A DNA stretch of 31,164 nt. Origin: Chara braunii. Lineage: Eukaryota > Streptophyta > Charophyceae > Charales > Characeae. Position numbers and translations under genes: made by a program. This document shows, piece after piece, positions 9,900-19,746 of the stretch. The notes under the pieces are model-generated. The model worked only from the letters and a program-made list of their open reading frames with translations. It ran no database searches and was not told where the DNA came from. The stretch lies in NCBI GenBank assembly GCA_003427395.1, contig BFEA01000166.1, positions 1,511,201-1,542,364 on the forward strand, written 5' to 3'. Positions within the stretch are counted from its first letter, which is position 1. Each line of letters starts with the position of its first letter.

Positions 9900-10194
9900 C
9901 ATAGACTAAGAATATGTGTCTTTGACCCCACACAAACCAAGCCCCCCCAAGATCCCCGATGCGGCATTTCAACATGGCGAGCCCGTGTGCTTGCAATGCG
10001 ATCTCTTGCAGCCAATTTGCTGCAAAAGGAAGGCGCGAATTTGCAGGCGGGTGGCACAAATGATCTGGTAAAACCACGACATGCGAAGTGCGCCGACATC
10101 CGAACTTGCCAGAGCTCGGAATCCTTCAACTACATTAATTGTATGCGCCGAAGGGCATCCAAATATTTCATGCCTCGACTCTTACGACAAGAAT
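9900..10194. other. Spacer without a recognised gene
   Basis: No supported coding region. One copy of the dispersed ATCCGAACTTG motif lies at 10095-10107. Frames on both strands run into the adjacent MITE and are artefacts. Confidence 0.5.
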
Positions 10195-10199
10195 TGCAT

Positions 10200-10785
10200 C
10201 GATAGAAAAGAGAGATCAACTTTCACCTTTTGCTTTTTATATTTTTTTTAGTTGGACGTAAAAATCTGTAGCAGTTGTCAAAGTCAAACCCCTTGATCTG
10301 TTTACAGGCCTTGGCCTGCCAACCACTCATCCCCGCAAGTTGCTGAAGAGGGTAGGTCTCGCAACCGCCTTGGCGGTTGTCTAGCGTCGAGAGATTAGTC
10401 CCTCAAGGCGCGTGTCAGCCGACACTTGAGTGTTGAACGGGACCCTCAATACCATCGAGGGCCACGTGAGTATGGGCAGTACATAGTACACCATCACTGC
10501 GACTGCTTGCGAACTCATGCATGGCTAGTCGTTATGAGCAAGCCTGAGTCCACGCAACATTTATACGACGTCTAGCGCGCGACGCCCTTGAGATTTTCGT
10601 GGCATTTGGATATGGGTCGGACACCCAAGAGACTAGGCGTGTTTCGGTTTTGCGAGTATGTCGATTCCATGTTCTTGGCGTTATGCGATGCATGGCAAGG
10701 AGGGCGTGGGACCGCGCGTATCCCTAATGCAATAGCGTATGATAAACGCCTATCGACTGGGCGTCATCTGCGATTGTAACATGAA
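10200..10785 (+). repeat. Dispersed module, copy 2
   Basis: This is a copy of the module at 3460-4216: AGAAAAGAGAGATC at 10204, a T run, GTCAAAGTCAAACCCCTTGA at 10277, and GACCGCGCGTA followed by an AACGCC...ATCTGCGATTG end at about 10709-10778. It lacks the last 250 bases of copy 1, including the CTCGACA terminus. It carries its own set of hairpins: a perfect CAACCGCC-TT-GGCGGTTG at 10361-10378, GTGTC/GACAC near 10411-10424, and CCCTC/GAGGG near 10443-10461. No frame is conserved with copy 1. Confidence 0.6.
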
Positions 10786-11199
10786 GGTGTGATTTAGGCG
10801 AACGCAAGGAACGGTTCGACGTTCGTGGATCCTAGAAATGCGCCAGGATCTGAACTTGCTGAAAACAAAATCCACGACGAACTGATATCCCTTGGTTGCA
10901 ATGAATTGACCGTCGGACAAGCGTCATCATAAATGCAAGACTATGAGTGTTTGCAGATAAAAACGAATATGGCTGAATGACCCTTAAGCGACCCCTATAA
11001 ACCCCGATTAACTCCACTGCCAAGGCGAGGTTGTGTGCTGGCGCTCCAAGCCTCGGCAGTCTGCGCGGCTTCGAAACTAGTGCGTTTTCGCAGGCGAAGG
11101 ACAAGAACGACCACAACAATGTCGCAAACCGTTATAGGTCGACGAGTTGCGGCAGAAGAAAAAGACCATGGCCGAGGTTACCATCACCAGCAAGGCCAT

Positions 11200-11765
11200 G
11201 TTTGGTTGCGAAAATAAAAATTGTGGTTCGAGGTCCCTCAAGTGACCCCCTATAAACCCCGATTAACTCCAGTGACAAGGCGAGCTCGTGTGCTGGTACT
11301 ACAAGCTTTTGAAGCACGAACAATGACAAAAAATAGCGCGGATTTGTAGGAGGTTGACTCGAAAGACCAGAACAGCGTGGGAACCTTAAATCTTGTCCTC
11401 ACCGCCAGTACAAAAATGATCAGGGGTCCAAGACCCTTATGCATCCCCCATAAACCCCGGTTCTGTAAATCGACAAGGTACACACGTGTGCTGACAATGG
11501 TTACTTCTGCAGTCCCAACAATGGTCGTGCGTCAACGGCGCCCAATCGATGGAGGATTCCGCGAATGCCGGGAACAAAGCACGATCCTCAAAGTTCGTGG
11601 GGATCCGAACTTGTCAGCAACCGGGCTCCCGTGATCACGAATATTGTACTGCTGAGATTCATCCAATACTCGTGGTAGCCTGGTAGGTTAAAAAATAACA
11701 CGGGTATAGGCCCCCTCAACAACCCCCATGAACCCCGACTCAGCAACCCTCACAACCCTAACATC
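11200..11765 (+). repeat. 560-bp direct duplication, copy A
   Basis: Matches 12487-13048 along its length: AAAATAAAAAT(T/C)(G/A)TGGTTCGAGGTCCC, then AGTGACAAGGCGAGCTCGTG, ACCCTTATGCATCCCCCA, and CACGGGTATAGGCC-like strings in the same order. The copies differ by many substitutions and small indels, so the duplication is not recent. Confidence 0.8.
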
Positions 11766-11838
11766 CTGAGACTGCAGTGTTTGGGCAGTAGAATTTGCAT
11801 AGTCTTCCACTTCCAGCCTACACATTACCAGACCTACG

Positions 11839-12197
11839 TAGCACCGTGTTCGCGTTCGGAGGCAAACGCGAACATGTTCGCCCGAACGCGAACAAGCGCC
11901 CAAAACCCTCCGAACGCGAACATAAAAAAAAAAAAAAAAAACAAATTTGTCAAAAAAATCTAGAAACAATATGTGTTATGTAAAATAATGAAACAAGCAA
12001 TGTTTGCCTGGGAGTCATGTTTAAATTCGTAACCAATCATGAGTTAAAAATCAAAAACCGAATTTTTTTTCTTTTTTTTTCTTTTTTTTTTACGAAAAAA
12101 AAATTATGTTTGCCCGAACATGTTCGCGAGCTGTTCGTGCGAACGTGCGAACACGTTCGCGCAAACATGAAGGGGCGCGAACACGTTCGCTGTGCTA
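11839..12197 (-). mobile_element. MITE-like element, copy 2, inverted
   Basis: Starts with TAGCACCGTGTTCGCGTTCG and ends with GAACACGTTCGCTGTGCTA, the same terminal inverted repeats as copy 1 at 9560-9899. The inner AT-rich part, with AATTCGTAACCAATCATGAG and TTAAAAATCAAAAACC, is the reverse complement of the middle of copy 1, so the two face opposite ways 2 kb apart. The A and T runs differ in length from copy 1. It is non-coding and probably depends on another element's transposase. Confidence 0.7.
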
Positions 12198-12486
12198 TGC
12201 AGTACCAGACTAATAAGAACATGGCTCCAGGACCCCTAAAAAACCCTCATAAACCCTCGATGAGGCTAGCGGAGAAGGCGGGTCAGGGTGAGGGCAATGC
12301 GAACATCCGCAATATAGGCGATGTGACATGAAGGCGCAGTACCGGCGGATGTAATGAACGGTATGATGTAAATGAATCCTCTAAGTGCGTCGGGATCCGA
12401 ACTTGTCTGAGGCAGATTTTGGAAGAAGACAGTTTTCCACAACTGCAGAGATTGTACCGTTGGTCTATCGTCTTTACAACTGCAAA

Positions 12487-13048
12487 GCCATGTCTGGTTG
12501 CAAAAATAAAAATCATGGTTCGAGGTCCCTTAAGTAACCCCTTATAAACCTCGATTAACTTCAGTGACAAGGCGAGCTCGTGTGCTGGCACCACAAGCTT
12601 TTACAGTCCGGACAAGGACAAAAACTAGTGCGGAATTGCAAGCGGTTGGCACGAAAGACCAAAACAGTGAGGGAACCTTAATTCTTGTGCGCACTAGCAG
12701 TACAAAAACGACCAGGGCTCGAAGACCCTTATGCATCCCCCACAAACCCCCATTCCGTAAATCGACAAGGCACGCACGTGTGCTGGCAATGCCTGCTTTT
12801 GCGATCCTCACAATGGTCATGCGTCAACTGCGCTCAGTTGATGGCGAGTTCCACAAATGGCCAGAACAAAGCTCGATCCTCAAAGTTCACCGGGATCCAA
12901 ACTTGTTAGCGGGTGGGGTCCTGCGATCGTGAACATTGTACTGCTGGGAGGTCATTCAACAATCGTTCACGATTAGAAAAGTACATGGGTATAGGCCGTT
13001 TCAACAACCCCCACAAAACCCGATTCAGCCACCCCCTAAACCCTAAGA
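12487..13048 (+). repeat. 560-bp direct duplication, copy B
   Basis: Second copy of the block at 11200-11765, offset about 1285 bases, with the landmarks in the same order. The right end includes CCCTAAACCCTAAG, which only looks telomeric. Confidence 0.8.
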
Positions 13049-13700
13049 ACCCGCGGTTTTCCATACTTGGGAGTTGGGTTCGTTTTGTTTCCCACTCCAA
13101 ACGCATACGGTAGAGGACTAAGAAGAACTTGGTCGTTGGGCCCCTCGGCAGACCCCACGGACCCCCGAAGGGGTTTTTAAAGTAGGAGAGCTCGTTTGTT
13201 GGGGAGGAGAACATTTGTGTTGGTCTACTGTGATCCGGTCTTCGTCTCCTGCTCCCCCTGCCAGACCAAGAAAACAGCGGGCCTGTTGCGCTGAGCTGAC
13301 AGCCGTGGATGAGGAGGTTCGGATTCTGACAAACTTTGGTCGAGACGGGAGGGATGACAAGATTGGTGGGCGGGGCTTAGAGGGGTCGAGGATGACCGTT
13401 TCTTATTTTTTGAGAGTCGCCAGCATTGACTGTCAGACCCTGATGTTGCGGGAATGTGTTTTTGCGAAGCGACTCTCTCTGAGGAACATGGGGTGATTCG
13501 TGGTGCTTCGGGCTCACAGGGGTCGGAGTGTAAAGTTTTCGTCCTTCCTCAGAAACGTGGTTGGCAATGGCAGCCACACCTTGATATTGCAGAATTAGGG
13601 TTTTGCGAAGTGATGGATTTGGCGGAAGACATTACTTAAAGTTCGCCGGGATCCGAACTTATGAAATAAGGGTCCTCTACAATTGAGGCTAACGGCTTGT

Positions 13701-14095
13701 GCAGAAAGCGAGCAGTCTTGTCACAAGCAGACGGTTGAGAGAGGACAAAGCACGATGGTGTAGGTGGCGGCGTTGTGGGGAGGTTGCAACCCCCAATCCG
13801 TCCGAACCCGAACTCGCAGGAAACCTGTGTCCTGCGATAACTGATTTTAGATCCGTTTGCCTTCTGCGTGTCTTTCAAGTCGGTTGCCAATACCGCAAGT
13901 TCGCCTGGATCCGAAGTTCATGTTCACGACCTCGACCACCACAATTGAAAACCGAGGTCTTCATGGACGAAAGGCGTCACGAACCCTAAATTCCATAGCC
14001 ATGAGTTATAGGGTGTTAGCACGTATTAGAGCCCTCTGGTGCACTGCGTGAGGCACACGTGAGGTTGCAATCGTGCAAGTCCACCGACATCCGAA
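13701..14095. other. Stretch without a recognised gene
   Basis: Frames up to 96 codons occur on both strands with no known domain. Two more copies of the ATCCGAA(C/G) motif lie near 13906 and 14090. I see nothing else. Confidence 0.5.
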
Positions 14096-14107
14096 CGTCG
14101 TGTGTTC

Positions 14108-14195
14108 ATGAGAAGGCACACGTGTGAGATCGGATCCCGGCGGGCTACGACTATCACCTCTTGGACATTTCTTCATGAGAAGGCACACGTGTCGC
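14108..14195 (+). repeat. Direct repeat TTCATGAGAAGGCACACGTGT
   Basis: TCATGAGAAGGCACACGTGT occurs twice, about 67 bases apart (near 14107 and 14174). This opens a region (14.1-15.1 kb) rich in CATGA/TCATG-based inverted repeats. Confidence 0.75.
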
Positions 14196-14323
14196 ACTCG
14201 CGATCACACGCTTGACCGTGCCTTCTGCTCGTTTACGTGATCGCATGATCACGACAACGCTGTGGTACACGTCAGCAGGCTGCCGTTGCGCGGAGGAGGA
14301 AGCTATGTTCGTTATAGAACAAT

Positions 14324-14413
14324 GTCGTCGATGCAAAACGAGGTTCTCGTCCGGTAATGAAGAGTTCGCTGTGGACCACGTGGTTGACCAGAACCTCGTT
14401 CCGCATCGACGAC
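14324..14413. repeat. 28-bp inverted repeat, hairpin with 34-nt loop
   Basis: The arm at 14324-14351 pairs with 14386-14413 at 25 of 28 positions. The left arm starts GTCGTCGATGC and the right arm ends GCATCGACGAC. A second copy of the right arm (GAGAACCTCATTCCGCATCG) lies at about 14472-14491. The size and near-perfect pairing resemble a plant microRNA or siRNA precursor, but no expression or target evidence can be seen in sequence. Confidence 0.75.
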
Positions 14414-14710
14414 AATAAGCGAGTATACACCTGCGCTATCGCTTCCCACCTCGTGCTCTTCTACAACTGACGAGAACCTCATTCCGCATCGACGTCATTT
14501 TTCGACAACCAACAACGCCCTCCCCTCCCCTCAAACAATTTTTGTTGACGAACATTCCACGTGTTGTCATGATCTCGTGTTCATGAAGATGCGTGATCAT
14601 GAAAATGTGCGCCGATGGGTGATACGAGCACACCACTGGTCTTTGTCGTCATCCACGCGGGCCATTGCTCTGTTCTTCCATAAACGTGGCTGGCGACAGC
14701 GCGATCAGGC

Positions 14711-14855
14711 TACCATGATGCACCATCGATCACAAAATCAACCAAGTAATGTGTGCCACGCTCAGGCGACGCTATCCCATGCAACCATGATGCATTATCG
14801 ATCACAAGATCAACTGAGTAATGTGTGTCACTTGAGCGATTGTTATCCACAGTGC
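14711..14855 (+). repeat. 72-bp tandem duplication
   Basis: ACCATGATGCA(C/T)(C/T)ATCGATCACA followed by a GTAATGTGTG(C/T)CAC string occurs at 14712 and again at 14784. The 72-base offset keeps frame, so a plus-strand frame of 106 codons (14577-14897) runs through it, but that frame has no known domain. Confidence 0.8.
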
Positions 14856-14884
14856 AATGTTCTTCAACGAACAAAACTGCTTAG

Positions 14885-15112
14885 GACGAGACGTTAGCAC
14901 TGCCTGCTGACGACCTATCCCATGACGCCATGAACGTGCGAACATGAACGCACATAAGACTTCTGTGCGTTCATGCTCGCGCGATCATGCCACATTATGA
15001 CGAGAGGCTAGCACTGCGTGCTCACGACCTATCCCATGGTGGCATGAACGTGCGAGCATGAACGCACGAAAGACTTATGTTCATTCATGCTCGCGCGATC
15101 GTGCCACCATGC
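14885..15112 (+). repeat. 114-bp tandem duplication, each unit with a long hairpin
   Basis: Two units start with GACGAG at 14885 and 14999 and share TAGCACTGC and ACGACCTATCCCATG. Unit 1 has a 26-bp stem (14929-14954 with 14964-14989, 3 mismatches, 9-nt loop). Unit 2 has a 28-bp stem (15037-15064 with 15082-15109, about 4 mismatches, 17-nt loop). The arms differ between units at some stem positions yet still pair. Possible readings are small-RNA precursors or ends of palindromic elements. Confidence 0.85.
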
Positions 15113-15980
15113 GTTCATGCTCCCACGATCATGCAAAAATACTCGTGATGAAGATCCTCGATTAATTTCACTTGACGTGATGATGATCAAGACATGTTGA
15201 TGAATGCGTGCCGCGAGGAGGCCACGCAAGCATCGCTCCCCATCAGCCACGATTGCCTGCGTGATCAGCTTTCCAGACCACAAACAAGGAGCCAGAGTGC
15301 GTGTGATGACCATTACTAAACAAAACAGAGGAAGGAGAGGATGGAGAGGAAGACACAGCATACAAATTGGCGACGACCCTCAATATTGCGAGACTGTCAT
15401 AACGCGGTTGAAGTCTCCCATGAATTTCGCGAGATGCGCAACGGTCTTCAAACACCATCGAGCGCAGCTGCGACGAACCTACGAGGTCGATCGCTGAGGA
15501 CGACGACGACGCAACGTAGCTTCGGATGAACGACGACGATTGCACAGCGTAGCGAAGCTGTCGTCGAGCACGATAGAATTAGGGGAATGGGAGAGTAAAC
15601 TGGTGGGGCGAGTTGCGCAGAAGTGTTTTCTCGGTAGCCTTTGGGCCGCTCTGCAGTGTGACGTTCATCCGACAAGCCTTGTGCGCTGGCGAAAAATGAC
15701 CTTGCGATGCTCAAATCAGACGGCTCAGCCAGCGCTCGCCTTTCTGTTTCGTAAAGCGTCTAGTGCAATGGTCCTGCTCTTTGTATGCGAAAAGCCCCTC
15801 CTCCCAGGCCCTAATCACCCAGGAGCGTCCGGAACGGGCCACCGACGACTGTCATGAATGACCCTCATACACGTCATGTTGTATGCAGACCCTGTGCGCA
15901 AACGGACCCTGGTCCTCAAATGCGTAAATTGAACGGTTCCTCGACTGCTGTGCTTTTGATTTTGTTTTGAAGGGGTGATT
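15113..15980. other. Stretch without a recognised gene
   Basis: Open frames of 60 to 110 codons overlap on both strands, and none matches a family I know. GACGAC-rich sequence occurs near 15495-15540. Nothing else is supportable. Confidence 0.5.
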
Positions 15981-15984
15981 ATCT

Positions 15985-16006
15985 CCCCCCCCCCCCCCCC
16001 CCCCCC
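15985..16006. repeat. Poly-C tract, 22 bases
   Basis: An uninterrupted run of 22 C, followed by a further CTCTCC. The true length is uncertain in any assembly because such runs are hard to sequence. Confidence 0.9.
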
Positions 16007-16700
16007 TCTCCTGGGCTCGCTCTGTCAATTTTGAAAAAGGCCTTCCGTTCCACGCGAAAATCCCTTTGCGCACCTAAGGCGTGCGAGCCTATAAGACGAA
16101 TTCCCCCCCCTCAATGCTTATTTCACATTATCACATTTCGGTGGGAACATAGGATTCATGAAAACCAGAGAAAACAAAATCTCTGGTTTGCACGAAATAT
16201 TATGATAATTCAGAAAAGTTTTTTTTTCGAGGGCGGTCGGTACACTATCATTCGGCGTGAACGAGAAGGTAGCAGGAAAAAAAAAAAAAAAAACACAATT
16301 AACAAAAGTGTGATCAAGGGCTCGTATTTTTGTAACAAAATTAAAACAAAATAATAGTCATCCGTTACACCTAAACCAGAGCAGACCGGAAAGCCACGAA
16401 TTTTCGTCATCTCTTCCGTCTCGTTTTACAACCAAATTTGATCACGCTGAAATCAAGTTTTTTTACGGAGTTTAGTTTTTAACAAATCTAAAGTTTACGA
16501 AAAGGTGTAGAATTTATCCCTTAAAGAATCATTAGAACACCAAGAGATAAAAAAACATGGATAAAAGTCTTCAAAGTGTACTGATGTTCATTTAAATGTT
16601 TTTTTTGGAAAGTTGGTGAAACTGGGATATAGCACTATAACGTCGAAGTCCAGCGTCGAAACATTTTTACGGTTTCTTCATTGCTCACATGGGATTGCTA
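16007..16700. other. AT-rich stretch, no gene
   Basis: AT-rich DNA with an A17 run near 16278-16294 and several T runs. No coding frame with a recognisable domain is seen. Confidence 0.5.
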
Positions 16701-17620
16701 AGAAATATAGTTGTTTCTCAGAGTCGAAAATCAGACTGTATGCACATCACACTACTAACATGAAACTTTCGTACGAAGTGTTTTTTTTACCATTCATCAC
16801 TTCAGAAGTTAATATTTTCTGTCTTAGAGGTTATAGCCTTATAATGATGATTTATTCTCATCACATCATACAGTTGAAAGATGAATTCGTAAATTATTGG
16901 AATTAATTTTATCCTCAATTTTTTAAATAGTTAACTTATAGCTCTATAACACTGTTATCCATGTGGAAGGTTTTTGTATCAATAAATTAATTAAACGATG
17001 AGCACGAGAAAAGAGAGACGGTTAACGGAGACCTCAATTTTTAGACCACTTGTTTGGTCATTTATAACAAAACCCAAGGGTCATTTTAACCAAACTTGCA
17101 ATCAATTCATAGAGTGGAGATCATACTAAGTTACTGACCACTTACAAAAATAAAATTGAAAAAAAAACTTTAAAAAGCTATAAAACAGCAAGGCAAAAGT
17201 GTGTTTTCATGCAAAATTCACCCATTCCAGTTTTCAGGATTTTCTGGATTTTCTGGATTTTTCAGGGCTAGCTAAAACAGTCAACTCCAAGACCCCAACA
17301 AACACCAAACTTGGCACACACAGACCTTGACCAAAAATAAAATAGGGCAAAAAAAAAAAAACAGAAAAAAAAAAAATTCTTCAATACACTTTTCAGGGTT
17401 GAGGGGGTTAACCAGGGCTGAAAAGTGGGGGTCCCTATTAACCATTTTATGCGAGAAAAATGTAGAAATTCCTGAAAGTCGGAAATCAAACGAGGTGCAA
17501 ATCACATTTATAGGATGCTACTTTCATGTAATATGTTTTTTTTTCACCATTTATCGTTTATGGATTTAATATTCTCTGTATTAGACGTTAGAGCCCTACA
17601 GTGTTCTCCCGAATACAACG
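16700..17620 (+). repeat. Diverged duplication of a 150-bp segment
   Basis: About 16700-16865 and 17455-17620 share an ordered set of landmarks: GTCG(A/G)AAATCA(G/A)AC, TGCA(C/A)ATCACA, a TTTTTTT(A/C)ACCATT(C/T)ATC run, TTAATATT(T/C)TCTGT, and TTAGA(G/C)GTTA(T/G)AGCC. Between them lies AT-rich DNA with A/T homopolymers. It is probably an old dispersed repeat present twice. No protein is conserved. Confidence 0.65.
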
Positions 17621-17734
17621 TACGGTCATTATAGATGTATTTGGGGTGTCTTTCAGACTAAATAAAACTCTAATGACTTCGCATTGTATTCGGGAAAAAA
17701 TTGCAGTAACATGCTCACATTTCATTAGTGTCGA

Positions 17735-18300
17735 AGACAGATTGGAGTGACTACCAAGTGTCGGGAAACACTCACAAATATAAAGTGGACTAGTAAGTAC
17801 AAGGCGGGTAGTGTGATTACTAAGTGACGGGAAACACTGCTAAGTGCCACCACCAAGAACGACCTCTGCCACCACCAAGAACGACCAATGCCACCTACTA
17901 TTTCTCGCCCACGCTCCAACCTCTGCGCCAACCTTTTGGCCTACCGGTCTGTGCCCCGACCCCGACCGCGCACCTTGTCGACGCCCCAAAAACCCCGTTA
18001 GAGGTACGGTACAGGTGGGTTTGGATGGGTGCATTCAATTGTGGGTAGACACGGATGGGTAGGAGTGAAAAACAAAAATTGGTTGGGTACGGTACAAGTG
18101 GTTAACAAAAGGTTTGGGTGTAGGTGGTCATGGGTGGTTTTGAAACAGAAAGTTCAAGGGCAGTTATGGGCAGTTATGGACAGTTACAGTCTGAAGGGGT
18201 CCAGGTAGGGCAGGTATGGGTATAATGTTTTTTTTTTTTAGCAGGTAAGGATGAGTAAAGGTCCGGTAGGCTGTTTATACAGTGGGTATGGGTGGTTAGT
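17735..18300. repeat. Short degenerate repeats, then G-rich GGTGGGTAGGGT-like DNA
   Basis: A hairpin motif AGTG(T/A)CGGGAAACACT occurs at about 17757 and 17824. A 24-bp repeat containing CCACCACCAAGAACGACC occurs twice at 17848-17892. From 18000 to 18300 the plus strand is rich in short GGGT/GGTA runs (GGATGGGT, GGTATGGGT), as in a decayed simple repeat. No gene. Confidence 0.6.
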
Positions 18301-18324
18301 TTTCAAAGAGGGCATGTGTAGGTA

Positions 18325-18483
18325 AGCTACAGGCATGCAAACAAATCCCAATTGCCACCCTTCGGTCACGTCTGTTCAGCAGAGACTCTGAGTCAAAGGT
18401 CGCAGGCCCAGAGGTCAAGTCTTGAGTCAGTCGACAAGTCCAAAAGGCAGGACCGAAAGGCCGCAAAGCAGTAGGTGTCAAGT
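18325..18483. repeat. Foldback-family module fragment
   Basis: Contains GTCACGTCTGTTCA, AAGGTCGCAGGCCCAG, AGGTCAAGTCTTGAGTCAG and AAGTCCAAAAGGCAG in the order found in the arms of the 25.6-27.3 kb palindrome, and joins directly to the TGTCGAGCGCATCGG end at 18484. Confidence 0.75.
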
Positions 18484-18695
18484 TGTCGAGCGCATCGGCC
18501 CCCACACAAGTGAGGGCCCTCCCGGCCGCGTCACGCAGGAGAAACTTAGGCTTTCAACCTTTTAGAGACAACTCGGGGACGACACGGTAACCCACGTCAA
18601 CCCCGAGTTGTCTCTAAAAGGTTGAAAGTCTAAGTTTCTCATGCGTGACGCAGCCGGGAGAGCCCTCGCTCGAGCGGGGGCCGATGCGCTCGACA
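18484..18695. mobile_element. 212-bp palindrome with TGTCGAG/CTCGACA ends
   Basis: The arms at 18484-18578 and 18601-18695 are 95 bases each and pair nearly perfectly around a 22-base spacer. It begins TGTCGAGCGCATCGGCCCC and ends in the complement. Each arm contains GTGACGC(A/G)GCCGGGAG and AACTCGGGG strings that recur at 4.2, 25.9 and 27.1 kb. It is most simply a minimal foldback element, or the joined ends of two elements. There is no coding capacity. Confidence 0.85.
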
Positions 18696-18986
18696 GGTGG
18701 CGTCGTTGTGGGGGATAACGACAAACTGTCGTTGTCCCTGGTGGAACGACACTCGGGTAATATAATTTTCATCAATGGATATTAAGTAAGTAATTTTAAA
18801 CAATTTTATCATAGTGTAGAAATTACGTATATATATTACCGGATATGAATGTAATATTTCTATGATTTATCGAGTCATTTCATTATGTAGATCTTATGAA
18901 TTTTAAGGTATTAGAATATTAAGAATATGGGCTTTGAAGACGTTTTGATTATTGATAAAATTTTGTGTCTCTTGCGGGCGAAAACG

Positions 18987-19746
18987 ATGACGAAGGGAAC
19001 ATTCGACTATATATGTCCTCTCTTCAAAGGCATCAAGGTTGCCGAGTTCTTACAGGTTTTTTAGAACTTGGCATCATTGATGCTTTGGGAGGAACATCAC
19101 AAGTTTCTTTTTATTCTGAACTTTGTCATCGAAGGGTTGAAATCGGACGTTGGACTTCTTGCACGGGCTTCGGGAACTTGGGATGAATTTGAAAGATTAA
19201 TGATTGCCAAGTTTACAGAGTCACCCAAACAGAAGAATGATAAGGGAAAAAGGAAGCTAGTGCAAATAGGTGGCGAGGAGCAGAATGAGTCCGATCAATT
19301 GGAACGAACTCGTAAGCTTGCTAAGGCTACGAGGGTTGCGCGTAACTTACCTGAAGGGGGTCAAGAGACTTGTCGGAAAGATAATCGAGCCAGGTATATT
19401 AAATCAATGCAGGATATCCAGCTAGAGTATCGAGAAAACACTCTGACCTCTTCGAATGTGAGTTTAGAGACATGAGAGTGAGGTGAATGTTCCAATCAGA
19501 GGGCTAACATGAAAAAAAAACACAGGGCATTATAAGCCCCTGAGGTGCATATACTATGGTATGCGGGGTCATAGAATGAGATACTGCAGGCATCTCGACC
19601 GTGATATGGAAAAGAGCATTGTAAAAAAACGTGAGGACAAAATTTTTATAGACTGGAATAACATACTTGTTTTTCCAGCTATGAAAGAAGACAAATTTAT
19701 CAGAGATATTCTTATTGATCGCATGTGGGCAAAATTGAACTCGTAA
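18987..19746 (+). pseudogene. Retrotransposon Gag-like protein, broken
   Basis: A plus-strand frame from an ATG at 18987 shows CPLFKGIKVAEFLQVF, then an in-frame TAG (19062-19064), then MLWEEHHKFLFILNFVIEGL and a TWDEFERLMIAKF segment, typical of the capsid part of plant-type LTR-retrotransposon Gag. This frame ends with TGA at 19473. A second frame (about 19513-19746) follows with a zinc-knuckle-like CIYYGMRGHRMRYC. That is the CX2CX4HX4C pattern with the second Cys replaced by Tyr. A basic tail follows and ends in a TAA near 19744. At least one stop and one frame change separate the parts. No protease or reverse transcriptase is visible afterwards, so this is a truncated remnant. Confidence 0.7.

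Larger units (their letters stand above)
10840..13700. repeat. Diverged tandem array with ATAAACCCCGATTAACTCC units
   Basis: A unit of roughly 200-290 bases recurs, marked by CCC(C)(T/C)ATAAACCCCGATTAACTCC-like strings near 10993, 11250, 11450, 11725, 12250, 12545, 12745, 13008 and 13150. A marker AAGGCGAGCTCGTGTGCTGG follows several of them. The larger block 11200-11765 is repeated as 12487-13048. A MITE copy interrupts the array at 11839-12197. Open frames inside (for example 74-122 codons on either strand) do not keep frame between copies, so I do not call them genes. It is probably old satellite or nested non-coding transposon DNA. Confidence 0.7.

Noticed and set aside
13031-13044. Telomere-like CCCTAAACCCTAA
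   Set aside because: Only about two units, embedded in a repeat whose other copy reads differently; chance similarity.
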